Part shown: positions 20,704-31,659 of the stretch, one piece after another | Layout: the number at the start of each line of letters is the position of its first letter | Position numbering within the stretch: position 1 is the stretch's first letter | Assembly (NCBI GenBank): GCA_963930775.1 | Contig: OZ005698.1 | Coordinates: 8,500,501-8,564,500, forward strand | DNA from: Cliona cf. orientalis | Lineage: Eukaryota > Porifera > Demospongiae > Clionaida > Clionaidae | Reading direction: 5' to 3' | DNA length: 64,000 nt | The notes under the pieces: generated by a model | Database searches by the model: none | What the model saw: only the letters and a program-made list of their open reading frames with translations | What the model was told of the DNA's origin: nothing | Position numbers and translations under genes: made by a program

Positions 20704-23564
20704 CAATCAAAGTTTTCTGTTGAAGTTGTCGGACGATGCCGCCCGCACTCTCCCTCCCGACTGCCAAGAGCCTCTCAGCTCCATCGATGTGCCAAAGCTG
20801 ACGATAGCCGTCTACCCGAGGCACGTAGCTGAAGACATGGCAGCACATGTGTCACTGCCTCTCAAGGAACTCAAACTAACAGTAGGTATCATCGCACCAA
20901 ACTTCCTTCTTGTTTTACTACCAAAACATTACATTTCCTCACGATATCAGTAGCTAGAACATGAGATCATAGGGCAAAATTTAACATGAAAAAAGTTTGC
21001 TCAATCCCATAGATTTCCTACATGTACGAGATCCAAATTTGCATGTAGCTATAGCTTTGATCTACACGAAGCCATAATGGTAATTACTCGGCCATTATTA
21101 ATTGTAATAATAATAATAATTATACACCCCAAGCACACCAGGCCCACTGTGATGCAATAATCAATTTTGGTTGGTCCATGTGCAGCATCTGGATTTGAGG
21201 AGATACCCGTATTTCAGGGCTGATCTTGTGTCCATTTTATTGTATTACTACTATCCTTTGATAGGAAAATTCCACTGTGATTGTACCTCCCGACACGACG
21301 GCTGAGGAATTCAACCTAAACTGGGAAGAGATCAGTTCCTCAGTGAATGCATTTCCAGTAGAGTATGCCCTCACGGCACAAGGGGAGGAGTTGGACACAC
21401 CCCTTCTGCCGATGGTCTGCCACAGGATCAAAGTGCAAAGGTGAGCACTATTAATAGTGACTTTCGTATCAATTTAAACTTGTCACTATTATATTATTTC
21501 AGACACAAAATTATGCACAGTGGAACAGATGCAATGCCTTGGAAAGAGTATGTAAAGAAATTAAATATAAGCAGGCCCTACCCCTCCCCCTCCCTCCCAC
21601 CACTCATTAAAATTATTAATAGAAAATCTCAACTAGTTAGCTATAATTCAATGTATTATTCCTCAGATTACTTTTGGAACTTGGTTACAAGCTAGTCCCC
21701 GATACCCAATCTCGTGCCGTATCAGTCATCTACCTAGACGACTACTCAGTTGCCATGGGAACGGAGGAGGGCGGGGATGGTGAACCCGAGGAGGAGGCGG
21801 CTGGTCTCACTCAAGAGCAATTGGCAGAGCTCACGATGAAACATGCCGAGGAGATGCAGAAATTACAGAAAGAATATGAGTGAGTCAATTACGATTCCAG
21901 CCACATTAAACTTTGTTAGTAAATTTGATGCCAAAATTAATGTTATTGTGTATTAGTTTCATCCCACAATTGAAAACATTGGAATGGCCTGGGGTGATCT
22001 TATTATAGTGTTGTGTTCTGTGTTGTGTGTGTCTGTGTACAGGAGCAGGCTGGAGTCTCTGTCCAAAACACTGAAGCGGGTGAAAACAGAATCCTCCCGA
22101 GAAATCGAGGTGCTAGAACAAGGTACATGCATTAATAAGCCTTCCATTCTCCATCATTCTCAATAATTATGCCATGTGACTTCTACTATACACACGTGCA
22201 CTGTAGCTCTCCAGGAAGCAGAAAAGCAAAAGGTAACTTTTACCAATAGAATTGGGAATAGTACTGTGACCTTAAACGTTTACTGCATGCAGGGAAAGAA
22301 AGCCAGAAGCATCGCTGAGATGAGAAATGTTCTAGCTCGTAAGAAACAGAAGATCACACATGGTCTGCCAGAGTGGGGAAAAGATCTACCTGAAGACGTA
22401 GGCACTGAAATAGAATTAAATATGGTTCAATGACAACCATAATTTTAATACATGCATCCGGGGGTTATTTTGCAGTTTTTTGAGCGACTGGAGGTATTCG
22501 CTTACGAGAGTGTCAAGAAACAAGAAGAATTCACTGAAAGAATCAAACGAGAGGTACTAAAGACTCCAGTATTATTAATTATGGCTAGCTACTACCATAA
22601 TTATAATATTATTATTCAGAGGAAATTTTGTGTTCTATGAAAATTCTCCAGGTCAGTGAAGCATGTGAGAAGCAGTTAGCAACTCAGCACAAACTGGCAC
22701 CAGGACTGAGGAAGGACATTGACACGACTACTGAAGGTTGGTTCATCTTGACACACTCGTGGTAAATCTTTACTAGCTTTCATGATAATTTTTGTGACTT
22801 TCGTACTGACAGACGTTACTCTACCAGCCCTTTTCATGCCCACCTCCTGTACAAAGAACCTCGTCTACACACCGAGGGCACATCGATACTTCCATCCACC
22901 CGGCTCCAACGAGACCAGGATAACACAACCACCGGCAGTCTTCAAACTACCAACACTCCACACTGGCGTATCCTCCTTCACTTATGCACCCCTCATACTG
23001 TATAGCGTGAAATTTTCGAGGGAGAAAACTTTCACGAATTTCGCGATTTTTCAGCCATCCGCGAAAGTTTTCTCCACGAAATTCTAGACATGCCACACCC
23101 ATTATGCGACCAATTTTAACATTCCGCGAAAGTTTTCTCTGCAAAATGCTCCTTTCCTACCGATCCGCGAAAGTTTTCTCCCTCAAAAATTCCCGCTATA
23201 TGGTACTTCTTTTAGCTCACTCCACACACACACACACAACACTGTGATTCCTTCATGCATGAAAATCTGCATTAATATAATTATTATCGGCAGTTATTAT
23301 TCCTCAGCTAGTACTTTTTCACAGAATATGGGAACTCTGAACCTATTTGAGCTGAGTCAGCAGTTTAGCCGATCCGGTCCGCAGTGGCTGAAGGAGCACC
23401 AGCACCAGTCCCCTCGCTACACCCCTGCCCCGCCCCCCAGCGCCTGTGGCTTCTACCATCAACAGCAGCCAGCCCGCATCAGCTCCACCGGCTCCTCCTC
23501 TAACGATATTCACGGCATCTCTGTCTATGCAAGCCAAGAAGCTGCCACTAGAACTAAGCAATAG
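20704..23564 (+). CDS. Unrecognised coiled-coil protein, copy A
   Basis: Eleven exons with consistent phases: 20704-20881, 21265-21440, 21503-21547, 21667-21879, 22043-22122, 22207-22232, 22293-22397, 22476-22553, 22652-22736, 22813-22967, 23325-23564. The predicted protein has a globular N-terminal half (LTIAVYPRHVAEDM; NSTVIVPPDTTAEEF; LELGYKLVPDTQSR), an acidic stretch, a coiled coil in exons 4-7 (LTMKHAEEMQKLQKEYESRLESL; split here by an intron), a basic segment (RSIAEMRNVLARKKQKI), then a Pro/Tyr-rich tail. I do not recognise the family. Exon 1 is entered in phase 2 and has no upstream in-frame ATG. Either a 5' exon is missing or lies outside, or translation starts at the internal ATG at about 20836. 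The terminal exon boundary at 22967 is less certain than the others. Confidence 0.65.
22996..23205. mobile_element. Tc1/mariner-like MITE in intron 10 of copy A
   Basis: A 210-bp element whose ends are inverted repeats (CTGTATAGCGTGAAATTTTC left; reverse complement of the right end CCATATAGCGGGAATTTTTG) flanked by TA on both sides. The arms continue into repeated GAGAAAACTTTCGCG units. The orthologous position in the duplicate gene (about 31196-31200) lacks it, giving a direct filled/empty comparison. No coding capacity, so non-autonomous. Confidence 0.75.
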
Positions 23565-24391
23565 TAAGAGGAGTGACTCACTATCAAAACTGTTCACTAG
23601 TATACGTAACTGTAACACAATACATAATATTACGTAGCTAAATTCCTAGCATGATTATTATTATTATTATGTATTGTTATAATACTATGTTACCATAGAG
23701 ATTTCCAATTAAAAGCAGCATGATATTGCTAGATATCACTATTTACTTGTTGTGCATATTGTGCATAGGAATTTCTAAGGGTAATTTTTACAACTAACTG
23801 CTAATTTATCCCGAAATTAATAGGCAGAAATTTGCCACCAAAGTTACAACTGTAGATTACAGCATACAGTACCGTAGATTCTATCTGTTGTTGCATACAT
23901 ATTATGCATGCACATGTAGCTTAACTAATAACTAGCTCATCCCAGGATTACTGCAAAATAATTTTCTTATTTCTGGATTTTAAAAACGACTACAAACGAC
24001 AAAATTAATTAAATTTACATTATCTGTCTGTATGCTGTGATCCATGGATGTGAGAGGTGATTACAGGGGGAGGGGCCATGACATGTGATGATGTCATTCG
24101 TGAACATGAATGTGCTGACTGATCAATTATTCAAAGCTAGGCGAGAAATAGTTCATGTACCGAAACTAAATTTTTTCTATGGTCTCCGTAATCCTCTTGT
24201 AATGATTGAATTGCTTCATTCTCCTGTAAGAAAAAAAATTAATAAGCTGATCATGTGACATCATTATTTTTACAGACAGAAACATTACTTCAGCACTCTT
24301 GATAGTAATGGGCTAATAATGGGCTACACCCCTTTATTCCTACCATAACTACACAATGCATACAGTATATCACGAATATCTTGTGCTAAAA

Positions 24392-24617
24392 CAAGGACAC
24401 GAAAAAGGTCAATATTCTTATCTTCCTTCTATACATTGTTAGTTATTTTATGTTATCTTATTGGCAAGTTCTTTTGCAATCAGGATTCATTATTCTTCCT
24501 TATATCATCCTCTATGTTGGTCATATGCTCATGGCTTTTCTTTGTCAGATTATTTTGTTTGTGCCAAAGATATGGCCAGCAATACGAAAGAAAATTATAC
24601 ACCGTAACTGCAATTAA
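24392..24617 (+). pseudogene. 3' stub of a class C GPCR, second copy
   Basis: Duplicate of the stub at 1269-1493: IL3 end, TM6, TM7 and VPKIWPAI, then a stop at 24615-24617. It is joined at its left to the same KIAA0319-like remnant. A few substitutions separate the two copies. Confidence 0.85.
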
Positions 24618-24813
24618 TTTTGTATTCAAGTTTTATTATGACATTGCATGCAATCATGACATATACATGGAGTCTTTGTAGATTCGAGGCTGTTTCACAT
24701 TATGTAAGGTCAAAATTCTCCCATTATTTTGTACATCTTGTTTAATTTCTGGTTTGTGTGTCTTCCTGTCTGTGGTATAGTGTATTAGTTATTCAGTTCA
24801 GAGTCAGTGCTGG

Positions 24814-25150
24814 TGTAGTCTCGTGCCCAGCCCCCTTCGCTTCATGCATGCACGAGAAAGGGTCTGGTCAAAGGGTCACACTAACACGTCCAGCTGGAAT
24901 GCAATGATTGGCAATTCCAGTGTGCGTACAATAGAAACTAACCGCCACTTCCATACCATGTGCATATAGACCGAGCGCATGCACATACGTACAGACCACA
25001 CATAATTACATCCCACTAATGTCATGTGATCATGGTTCTGCAACCTGATTGGGCCGCAATATATATATGTACCTCGAGGACAAGGAAGTGCGACCCTTTT
25101 GACCAGACCCTTTCTCGCGCGTGCATGAAGGGGGCTGGGCATGAGCCTAG
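24814..25150. mobile_element. Inverted-repeat element, family A, second copy
   Basis: Copy of the element at 1690-2024, carried along by the block duplication. Left arm TAGTCTCGTGCCCAGCCCCC near 24818; right arm reverse-complementary near 25100-25145. Differences are point changes and a TATATATG expansion near 25061. Confidence 0.7.
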
Positions 25151-25483
25151 TGCTGGTGTGTCTTATTGCAGTGTGGTACGTGTCATTTCCCTACCATCTC
25201 TCTCTCTCTATGTATCTCGTATGTGTATAATGCTGCTACTTGAATAATACTATTAATATCTAAATATCCTGTGAAGCGGCATTAAAGGTGGCAAAACGTT
25301 ACACATATTATTATTTCATAATAATATTGTACATTCCATAGGGATTCCTTATCTGTTGTTGTCCCTACGTTTCTTAATCAACTGTATTCATTTTATCCTA
25401 TACATCATCCCCGTACTTCATTATTCCATAGTGTTTTTAAGATTGTTTATAATATTGGTTTTATGGGACACATAACTCTGTAG

Positions 25484-25753
25484 TAGCTACCTACCTGATT
25501 CATAAAAATAATTCCATTTATGATCAGTATTTTGCACCATTGCGCAGACCCATATTAATATAATAATATTACAGTATCAAGTAGTACTCCCATGTTGAAA
25601 GTGCAATAAAATTCCTTTTCCATGAACAAGTCAAATAGCTACCGGTAGTTACAATGCAATCAACAGAAATTTACAAGTACTATATGAAAACAATAACATT
25701 TTGCTTGTAAAAATTTTGGCTACTATTCCCAAACCAGCAATCTGATCTGCATC
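25484..25753 (+). promoter_or_regulatory. Upstream cassette of receptor 10
   Basis: TAGCTACCTACCTGATTCAT is at 25484-25503 and AGTATCAAGTAGTACTCCC near 25574. The spacing to the ATG is almost the same as for the 2618 gene, its duplication partner. Confidence 0.5.
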
Positions 25754-27748
25754 ATGAAATTCTCTCTGCTCCTTTCGTCTCTGCTCAGTTTACTGAGCTT
25801 AGCAAAGAGTGAGCCAATTCTTATTATTGCATTGCCTCAAAGTGATCATACTGAAGTGTCAGCCAGCTGGGAGAGAGGGGAAGAGATCCTGCCTGGGGCT
25901 CTAGCAGCAATTGATGAAGCAAAAAAAATTAATAATTCTTCAAATTTCACAGTTATTGAAGTTACCAGTGGTACAGTAACTAGCTATGGTCTTTCTTATT
26001 CAGGAAATGTGTTGGAAGTAATTGCTAATCTCACCTGGCAGAACAGAATTTCCGACATCATAGGTATTGCTGGAGTGTTTCATCCCAATGTTCTGGCCGT
26101 TCTAAATAGATTTCATCGGCCTATAGTCTCTCTCGTTCACTTCAACAAAACTCCACTCAATTCCATACACTACACAACAGCATCTGTATTGACACTCACA
26201 GACTCAATCATAGCATTCTTGAAAGAAGTACATCCTAGAAAAATTGGAATAATTACTGAGCTCAAGCAACCATATGTAGCAGTTTCAAATGAATTCAGCA
26301 CCAAGTCTAACGTAAGGCTGCACCATGAATATCATGGGCATCACAGTGCATCATTTTCGGACACCATTGAAGGAATTTTTGTGTCCAATGCTCATGTCAT
26401 TCTCCTAAGTGTGAGTCCCTCTGCTGCCATACCACTCCTATGTGAGGCCTACAAAAGGGGACTGACATGGCCAAAGTATGCTTGGATTTTATATAGCTAC
26501 AGGTTGGACGATTTGCTACGACGGAGCTCAATATCAAATAAAGGATGTAGAATGCGTAGAATTTTGGAGGGAATTTTCATCTTTCAGCTGACTAAGGAGC
26601 CTGGTGGTGGCAATTTCAATTCGGGTGCTACACATCACAAGTTTAGTGGTGTTGAGCATAATCCCTACTCTTACCTTCTCTATGAATCAGTCCAGGCATT
26701 GATTTCATCAGCGGATACTAGATCAGTTTTCGACTTCAATGAAGCACCCTCACTATTCCGTTCCAAATCAGGTGATTCCATAGTTTATGTTTATCACAGT
26801 TTGGACAGCACAATCAGACTTATTGGAGTTTATGATGGCACATCAAGCATTTTAATAAATGTAAGTGATACCATATTCACCGACTATGATCTTCCCGTTG
26901 TGAATAGAAAAGCAATTCTTTTTTCTTACCTCCTTCCATTTCCCATTTTGAGCTGCATTTTCAACACCATATTGCTTGTTCTTTATATCATTTTCCATAA
27001 TGAACCAAGTATCAAGTCCACTAGTGTCTCAATTAGCATGCTAATGCTCATTGGATGCTATATTCTGATTGGCTATAGCTTTTTCTTGGTAGTAGGTGCA
27101 CTATACAAACTTGATCTTTGCAAGGTGTATATCTGGCTGAGTGGTATTGGGCTGTCCATACCACTTATTCTTGCTACCCTTCTAGTGAAAATGCTTCGAG
27201 TGTATCGCATTTTTACAGTTTACAAATTTCTAAAGCAAAGCACACACTTATCAGATGTAGCCCTCTTAGTCTATACTATACTCATCTTATCACCCAACAT
27301 CATTTTGCTGATACTATGGACAGCAATTGATCCAGGATACAGGGTTGATAATTTCATAGAACATCCCGGATACATTGAGAATGTGATGATCTGCAATCAG
27401 AGCAACTATGAGCTCACTTGGTATGCACTAGCATTTGTTTACTTACTTCTGCTATCAGTAGCTGTTGTCATTGTTGCTATTAAATCGAGGAATATTCGAC
27501 TCGCTCGATTCAAGGACACGAAAAAGGTTAATATTTTTATCTTCCTTATATATATTGTTGGATATTTTATGTTTTCTTATTGGAGAATTCTTTGGGATTC
27601 AGAATTCCATATTCTTTCATTAATCATCCTTTATGTTGGTCATATGCTCATGGCTTTTCTATGTCAGATTATTTTGTTTGTGCCAAAGATATGGCCTGCA
27701 GTCCAAAAGAAAATCATGCACCATCACTGCAAGCACAGAGGACATTAA
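25754..27748 (+). CDS. GABA-B-like class C GPCR, receptor 10 (intact)
   Basis: Uninterrupted 664-residue frame with signal peptide, flytrap ectodomain and 7TM. It carries an extra KI before NNSSNFT and the HHSASFSDTIEGIF loop variant, shared with the 8728 and 11247 copies rather than with its block-duplication partner at 2618. TM1-2 (NRKAILFSYLLPFPILSCIF; MLMLIGCYILIGYSFFLVV) and ECL1 (GALYKLDLCKV) are distinct. TM3/ECL2 cysteines, RVYRIFTVYK and VPKIWPAVQKK are kept. It is separated from the rest of the array by coiled-coil copy A and followed by copy B. Ligand unknown. Confidence 0.92.
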   Translation: MKFSLLLSSLLSLLSLAKSEPILIIALPQSDHTEVSASWERGEEILPGALAAIDEAKKINNSSNFTVIEVTSGTVTSYGLSYSGNVLEVIANLTWQNRISDIIGIAGVFHPNVLAVLNRFHRPIVSLVHFNKTPLNSIHYTTASVLTLTDSIIAFLKEVHPRKIGIITELKQPYVAVSNEFSTKSNVRLHHEYHGHHSASFSDTIEGIFVSNAHVILLSVSPSAAIPLLCEAYKRGLTWPKYAWILYSYRLDDLLRRSSISNKGCRMRRILEGIFIFQLTKEPGGGNFNSGATHHKFSGVEHNPYSYLLYESVQALISSADTRSVFDFNEAPSLFRSKSGDSIVYVYHSLDSTIRLIGVYDGTSSILINVSDTIFTDYDLPVVNRKAILFSYLLPFPILSCIFNTILLVLYIIFHNEPSIKSTSVSISMLMLIGCYILIGYSFFLVVGALYKLDLCKVYIWLSGIGLSIPLILATLLVKMLRVYRIFTVYKFLKQSTHLSDVALLVYTILILSPNIILLILWTAIDPGYRVDNFIEHPGYIENVMICNQSNYELTWYALAFVYLLLLSVAVVIVAIKSRNIRLARFKDTKKVNIFIFLIYIVGYFMFSYWRILWDSEFHILSLIILYVGHMLMAFLCQIILFVPKIWPAVQKKIMHHHCKHRGH

Positions 27749-28309
27749 TTTAATTATTTATATACTTGTGATTTTATAGTGCGATTTAATTTTAAATAAT
27801 TTTTATGATGTGGTGAACTATAGCCCTGTGTTTATATGATAGTTAGATAGGATACACTATGCAGTTGTTAACCCAGAGCGTTGTATCTTCAGTTTAAGTT
27901 CTTTGGTGTAATACTGTTTATGTAATGGCATTATTATTATGTTGATTATTCATAGCCAGAGACTTGCACGTTAGTATAATATTTACTATGCTGCAGCAAT
28001 CAAACTTGTTTTCTGTTGAAGTTGTCGGACGATGCTGCCCGCACTCTCCCTCCTGACTGCCAATTGCAAGAGCCTCTCAGCTCCATCGATGTGCCGAAGC
28101 TGACGATAGCCATCTACCCAAGGCACGTAGCTGAAGATATGGCAGCACACGTATCTCTGCCTCTTAAGGAACTCAAACTAACAGTAGGTATCATCGCACC
28201 AAACTTCCTTCTTGTTTTTACTACTATTTTCTCACGATATCAGTAGCTAGAACATGAGATCATAGGGCAAAATTTAACGTAAATGAAAAAAGTTCAATCC
28301 CATAGATTT

Positions 28310-29300
28310 CCTACATGTGTGAATGTATGAAATACAAAGGAAAATTAAAGCTCGGTTTCAATTTTGAGAAAATCAACAGTTATTAATATATTGTTGAAGG
28401 ACCATTTCTGTTTATTATATCCAACTTGCATGCTTTCTACAAATTGTTGTGAATATACTTGTACCAGAGTATATAGATCTAGCTATTACCACAAACACAG
28501 AGTAAATCCACTACACCTAGAATACATTGCATAGTACATAATAATGTTTGAAATTATATACTACAAACTACTACTTTTATACTATAAAATGTAGTTGTGA
28601 GTGTACTTGTAGCAGACCAGTGTAGCTTTACCCATAAACGCAGAGGCATACTGCAGCTGTACTACAGTATACATTACATGCTACATACATACTACATGTA
28701 CAAACAAAACAATCCCAAACAGTCCCGTTTCTCACAGATATTATAATCATGCCAGGTATATTATGCTTAAGGTTTCCTTTTTACTTGATACATTCACATG
28801 ATTGTACGAAATCCAAATGAATGCACAGGAGTGCAGAACCCTCACCGCTACATGTACACTCATGCATCAGTGACTCATGCACATGACATTGTAGATCTAT
28901 AGCATATCTCAGTATGTACATGTATGCCTGCTCAATATCAGGAGTATTGAACTAGATACATACTACCATATACATACCCTGCACCTGAGGTACTCCAGTT
29001 TTCTTCAGAGTCAGTGCATGATAGCTACAGGTGTAGGGGGAAGGCACCTGCCTATGTCACTATATTAACTGAAAGCCTCTGTGACTATTTGAACTGATGA
29101 TTATGCACTTGAGAGCCACTGCCTGTTTATACTGTCACTGCATTGACAACCGACCAGCAAGGCACAGAATGGCAACCACAGCTGCACACTACTATACCAC
29201 TGGGCGGCAGGACTTAACGTGACCACGTGCACTCTTCCTTGGTGCCTCAGAGCAGCACACTATACGGAATGATGGATGTTGGGCGGGGCCAAGCAACCAG
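28310..29300. other. Extra sequence in intron 1 of coiled-coil copy B
   Basis: About 1 kb absent from copy A. It contains a weak internal tandem similarity (about 28443-28545 against 28600-28690, both with TTGTGA..TACTTGTA and ..CAAACACAGAG/ATAAACGCAGAG) and a dispersed repeat at 29037-29170 related to 43665-43790. No coding frame recognised. Confidence 0.5.
29037..29170. repeat. Dispersed repeat, copy 1
   Basis: Shares CACTATAT(T/A)AACTGAAAGCC, GCACTTGAGAGCCACTGCCT and a downstream GACAAC..GACCAGCAAGGCA-like end with 43665-43790. Both copies are noncoding. Confidence 0.6.
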
Positions 29301-31659
29301 GCCCACTGTGATGCAATAATCAATTTTGGTTGGTCCATGTGCAGCATTGATGAGATACCCTTATTTCAGGGCTGACCTTGTGGCTAGAGGGCATCCATTT
29401 CATAGCTACTTCTAAATTAATCTATACTACTACTACTACAGCACTATCCTTTGATACTGACCGCAGGAAAATTCCACTGTGATCGTACCTCCCGACACGA
29501 CAGCTGAGGAATTCAACCTAAACTGGGAAGAGATCAGTTCTTCAGTGAATGCATTTCCAGTAGAGTATGCTCTCACGGCACAAGGGGAGGAGTTGGACAC
29601 ACCCCTTCTGCCAATGGTCTGTCACAGGATCAAAGTGCAAAGGTGAGCACTGTTAGTATGTAGTACCTTCATATCAATTTAGACTTATCACTATTATATT
29701 ATTGCAGACACAAAATTATGCACAGTGGAACAGATACAATGCCTTGGAAAGAGTATTTAGAAAATTAAATTGAGTATATTAAAATCCCCCCTCCCCTCCC
29801 TCCTATCATTCATTATTTATAATTATTATCAGAAAATCTCAATTAGTAGCTATTTTCTCATTGTATTATTCCTCAGATTATTTCTGGAACTTGGTTACAA
29901 GCTAGTCCCCGATACCCAATCTCGTGCCGTATCAGTTATCTACCTAGACGACTACTCAGTTGCCATGGGAACAGAGGAGGGTGGGGCTGGTGAACCCGAG
30001 GAGGAGGCGGCTGGTCTCACTCAAGAGCAGTTGGCAGAGCTCACGATGAAACATGCCGAGGAGATGCAGAAATTACAGAAGGAATATGAGTGAGTCAATT
30101 ACCATTCCAGCCGCATTAAATTTTGTTAGTAAATTTGATGCCAAATGTTACTATGTATTAGCTTCGTCCCCTAATTGAAAACATGGGAGTGGCCTGGGGA
30201 CGGGGCTAAATTATAACTGTGTATGACATTGTATTGTGTTCTGTGTTGTGTGTGTGTGTGTGTGTACAGGAGCAGGCTGGAGTCTCTGTCCAAAACGTTG
30301 AAGCGGGTGAAAACAGAATCCTCCCGAGAAATCGAGGTGCTAGAACAAGGTATGTGCATTAATAAACCTTCCATTCTCCATCATTCTCAATAATTATGCC
30401 ATGTGACTTCTACTATACACATGCACTGTAGCTCTCCAGGAAGCAGAAAAGCAAAAGGTAACTGGTACCAATAGAATAATATGAATTGGGAATAGTACTG
30501 TGACCTTAAACGTTAACTGCATGCAGGGAAAGAAAGCCAGAAGCATTGCTGAGATGAGAAATGTTCTAGCTCGTAAGAAACAGAAGATCACACATGGTCT
30601 GCCAGAGTGGGGAAAAGATCTACCTGAAGATGTAGGTGCTGAAATAGAATTAAATATGGCTCAATGACAAACATAATTTTAATACATGCATCTGGGGGTT
30701 ATTGCAGTTTTTTGAGCGACTGGAGGTATATATTCGCTTATGAGAGTGTCAAGAAACAAGAAGAGTTCACTGAAAGAATCAAACGAGAGGTACTAAAGAC
30801 TCCAGTATTATTAATTAATTATAATACTATTCAGAGGAAATTTTGTGTTCTATGAAAATTCTCCAGGTCAGTGAAGCATGTGAGAAGCAGTTAGCAACTC
30901 AGCACAAACTGGCACCAGGACTGAGGAAGGACATTGACACGACTACTGAAGGTTGGTTCATCTTGATACACTCGTGATAAATCTTTACTAGCTTTCATGA
31001 TAATTTTTGTGACTTTTGTACTGACAGATGTTACTCTACCAGCCCTTTTCATGCCCACCTCCTGTACAAAGAACCTCGTCTACACACCGAGGGCACATCG
31101 ATACTTCCATCCACCTGGCTCCAACGAGACCAGGATAACACAACCACCGGCAGTCTTCAAACTACCAATACTCCACACTGGCGTATCCTCCTCACCCCTC
31201 ATCCTTCTTTAGCTCACTCCACACACACACATACAGTACACTCTGTGATTCCTTCATGCATGAAAATCTGCATTAATATAATTATTATCGGCAGTTATAT
31301 TCCTGAGCTAGTACTTTTTCACAGAATATGGGAACTCTGAACCTATTTGAGCTGAGTCAGCAGTTTAGCCGATCCGGTCCGCAGTGGCTGAAGGAGCACC
31401 AGCACCAGTCCCCTCGCTACACCCCTGCCCCGCCCCCCAGCGCCTGTGGCTTCTACCATCAACAGCAGCCAGCCCGCATCAGCTCCACCGGCTCCTCCTC
31501 TAATGATATTCACGGCATCTCTGTCTATGCAAGCCAAGAACCTGCCACTAGAACTAAGCAATAGTGAGAGGGAGTGACTGACTCACTATCAAAACTGTTC
31601 ACTAGTATATGTAGCTGTAACACAGTACACATGTACCTAGCATAATAATTAAATTTAAT

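Larger units (their letters stand above)
23663..25753. repeat. Segmental duplication, copy 2 (partner 547-2617)
   Basis: Near-identical to 547-2617 over its whole length. Here its left edge is continuous with the 3' flank of the coiled-coil gene, so this copy keeps the ancestral order while the partner starts abruptly. It includes the KIAA0319-like remnant (about 24270-24365), the receptor 3' stub, the family A element and a receptor upstream cassette. Confidence 0.85.
27997..31564 (+). pseudogene. Coiled-coil protein copy B, frameshifted in exon 8
   Basis: Duplicate of the 20704 gene with the same eleven exons: 27997-28183, 29467-29642, 29708-29752, 29877-30089, 30270-30349, 30432-30457, 30527-30631, 30708-30789, 30867-30951, 31028-31182, 31325-31564. 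Exon lengths are identical except exon 1 (+9 bp, in frame) and exon 8, which has a 4-bp insertion (GGTATATATTCGC versus GGTATTCGC). The insertion produces a TGA a few codons later, so copy B loses the last ~180 residues unless splicing avoids it. Coding exons otherwise diverge little. Intron 1 is about 0.9 kb longer than in copy A. As in copy A, no start codon is visible in exon 1. Confidence 0.7.

Noticed and set aside
22996-23205. CRISPR-like spaced repeats (GCGAAAGTTTTCTCC occurring several times)
   Set aside because: Spacing is irregular, units occur in both orientations, and they lie inside a TA-flanked inverted-repeat element in an animal intron.
23343-23618. Gly/Ala-rich minus-strand frame opposite the last coiled-coil exon (also at 31343-31561)
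   Set aside because: Shadow of a Pro/Ser-rich coding exon on the + strand.
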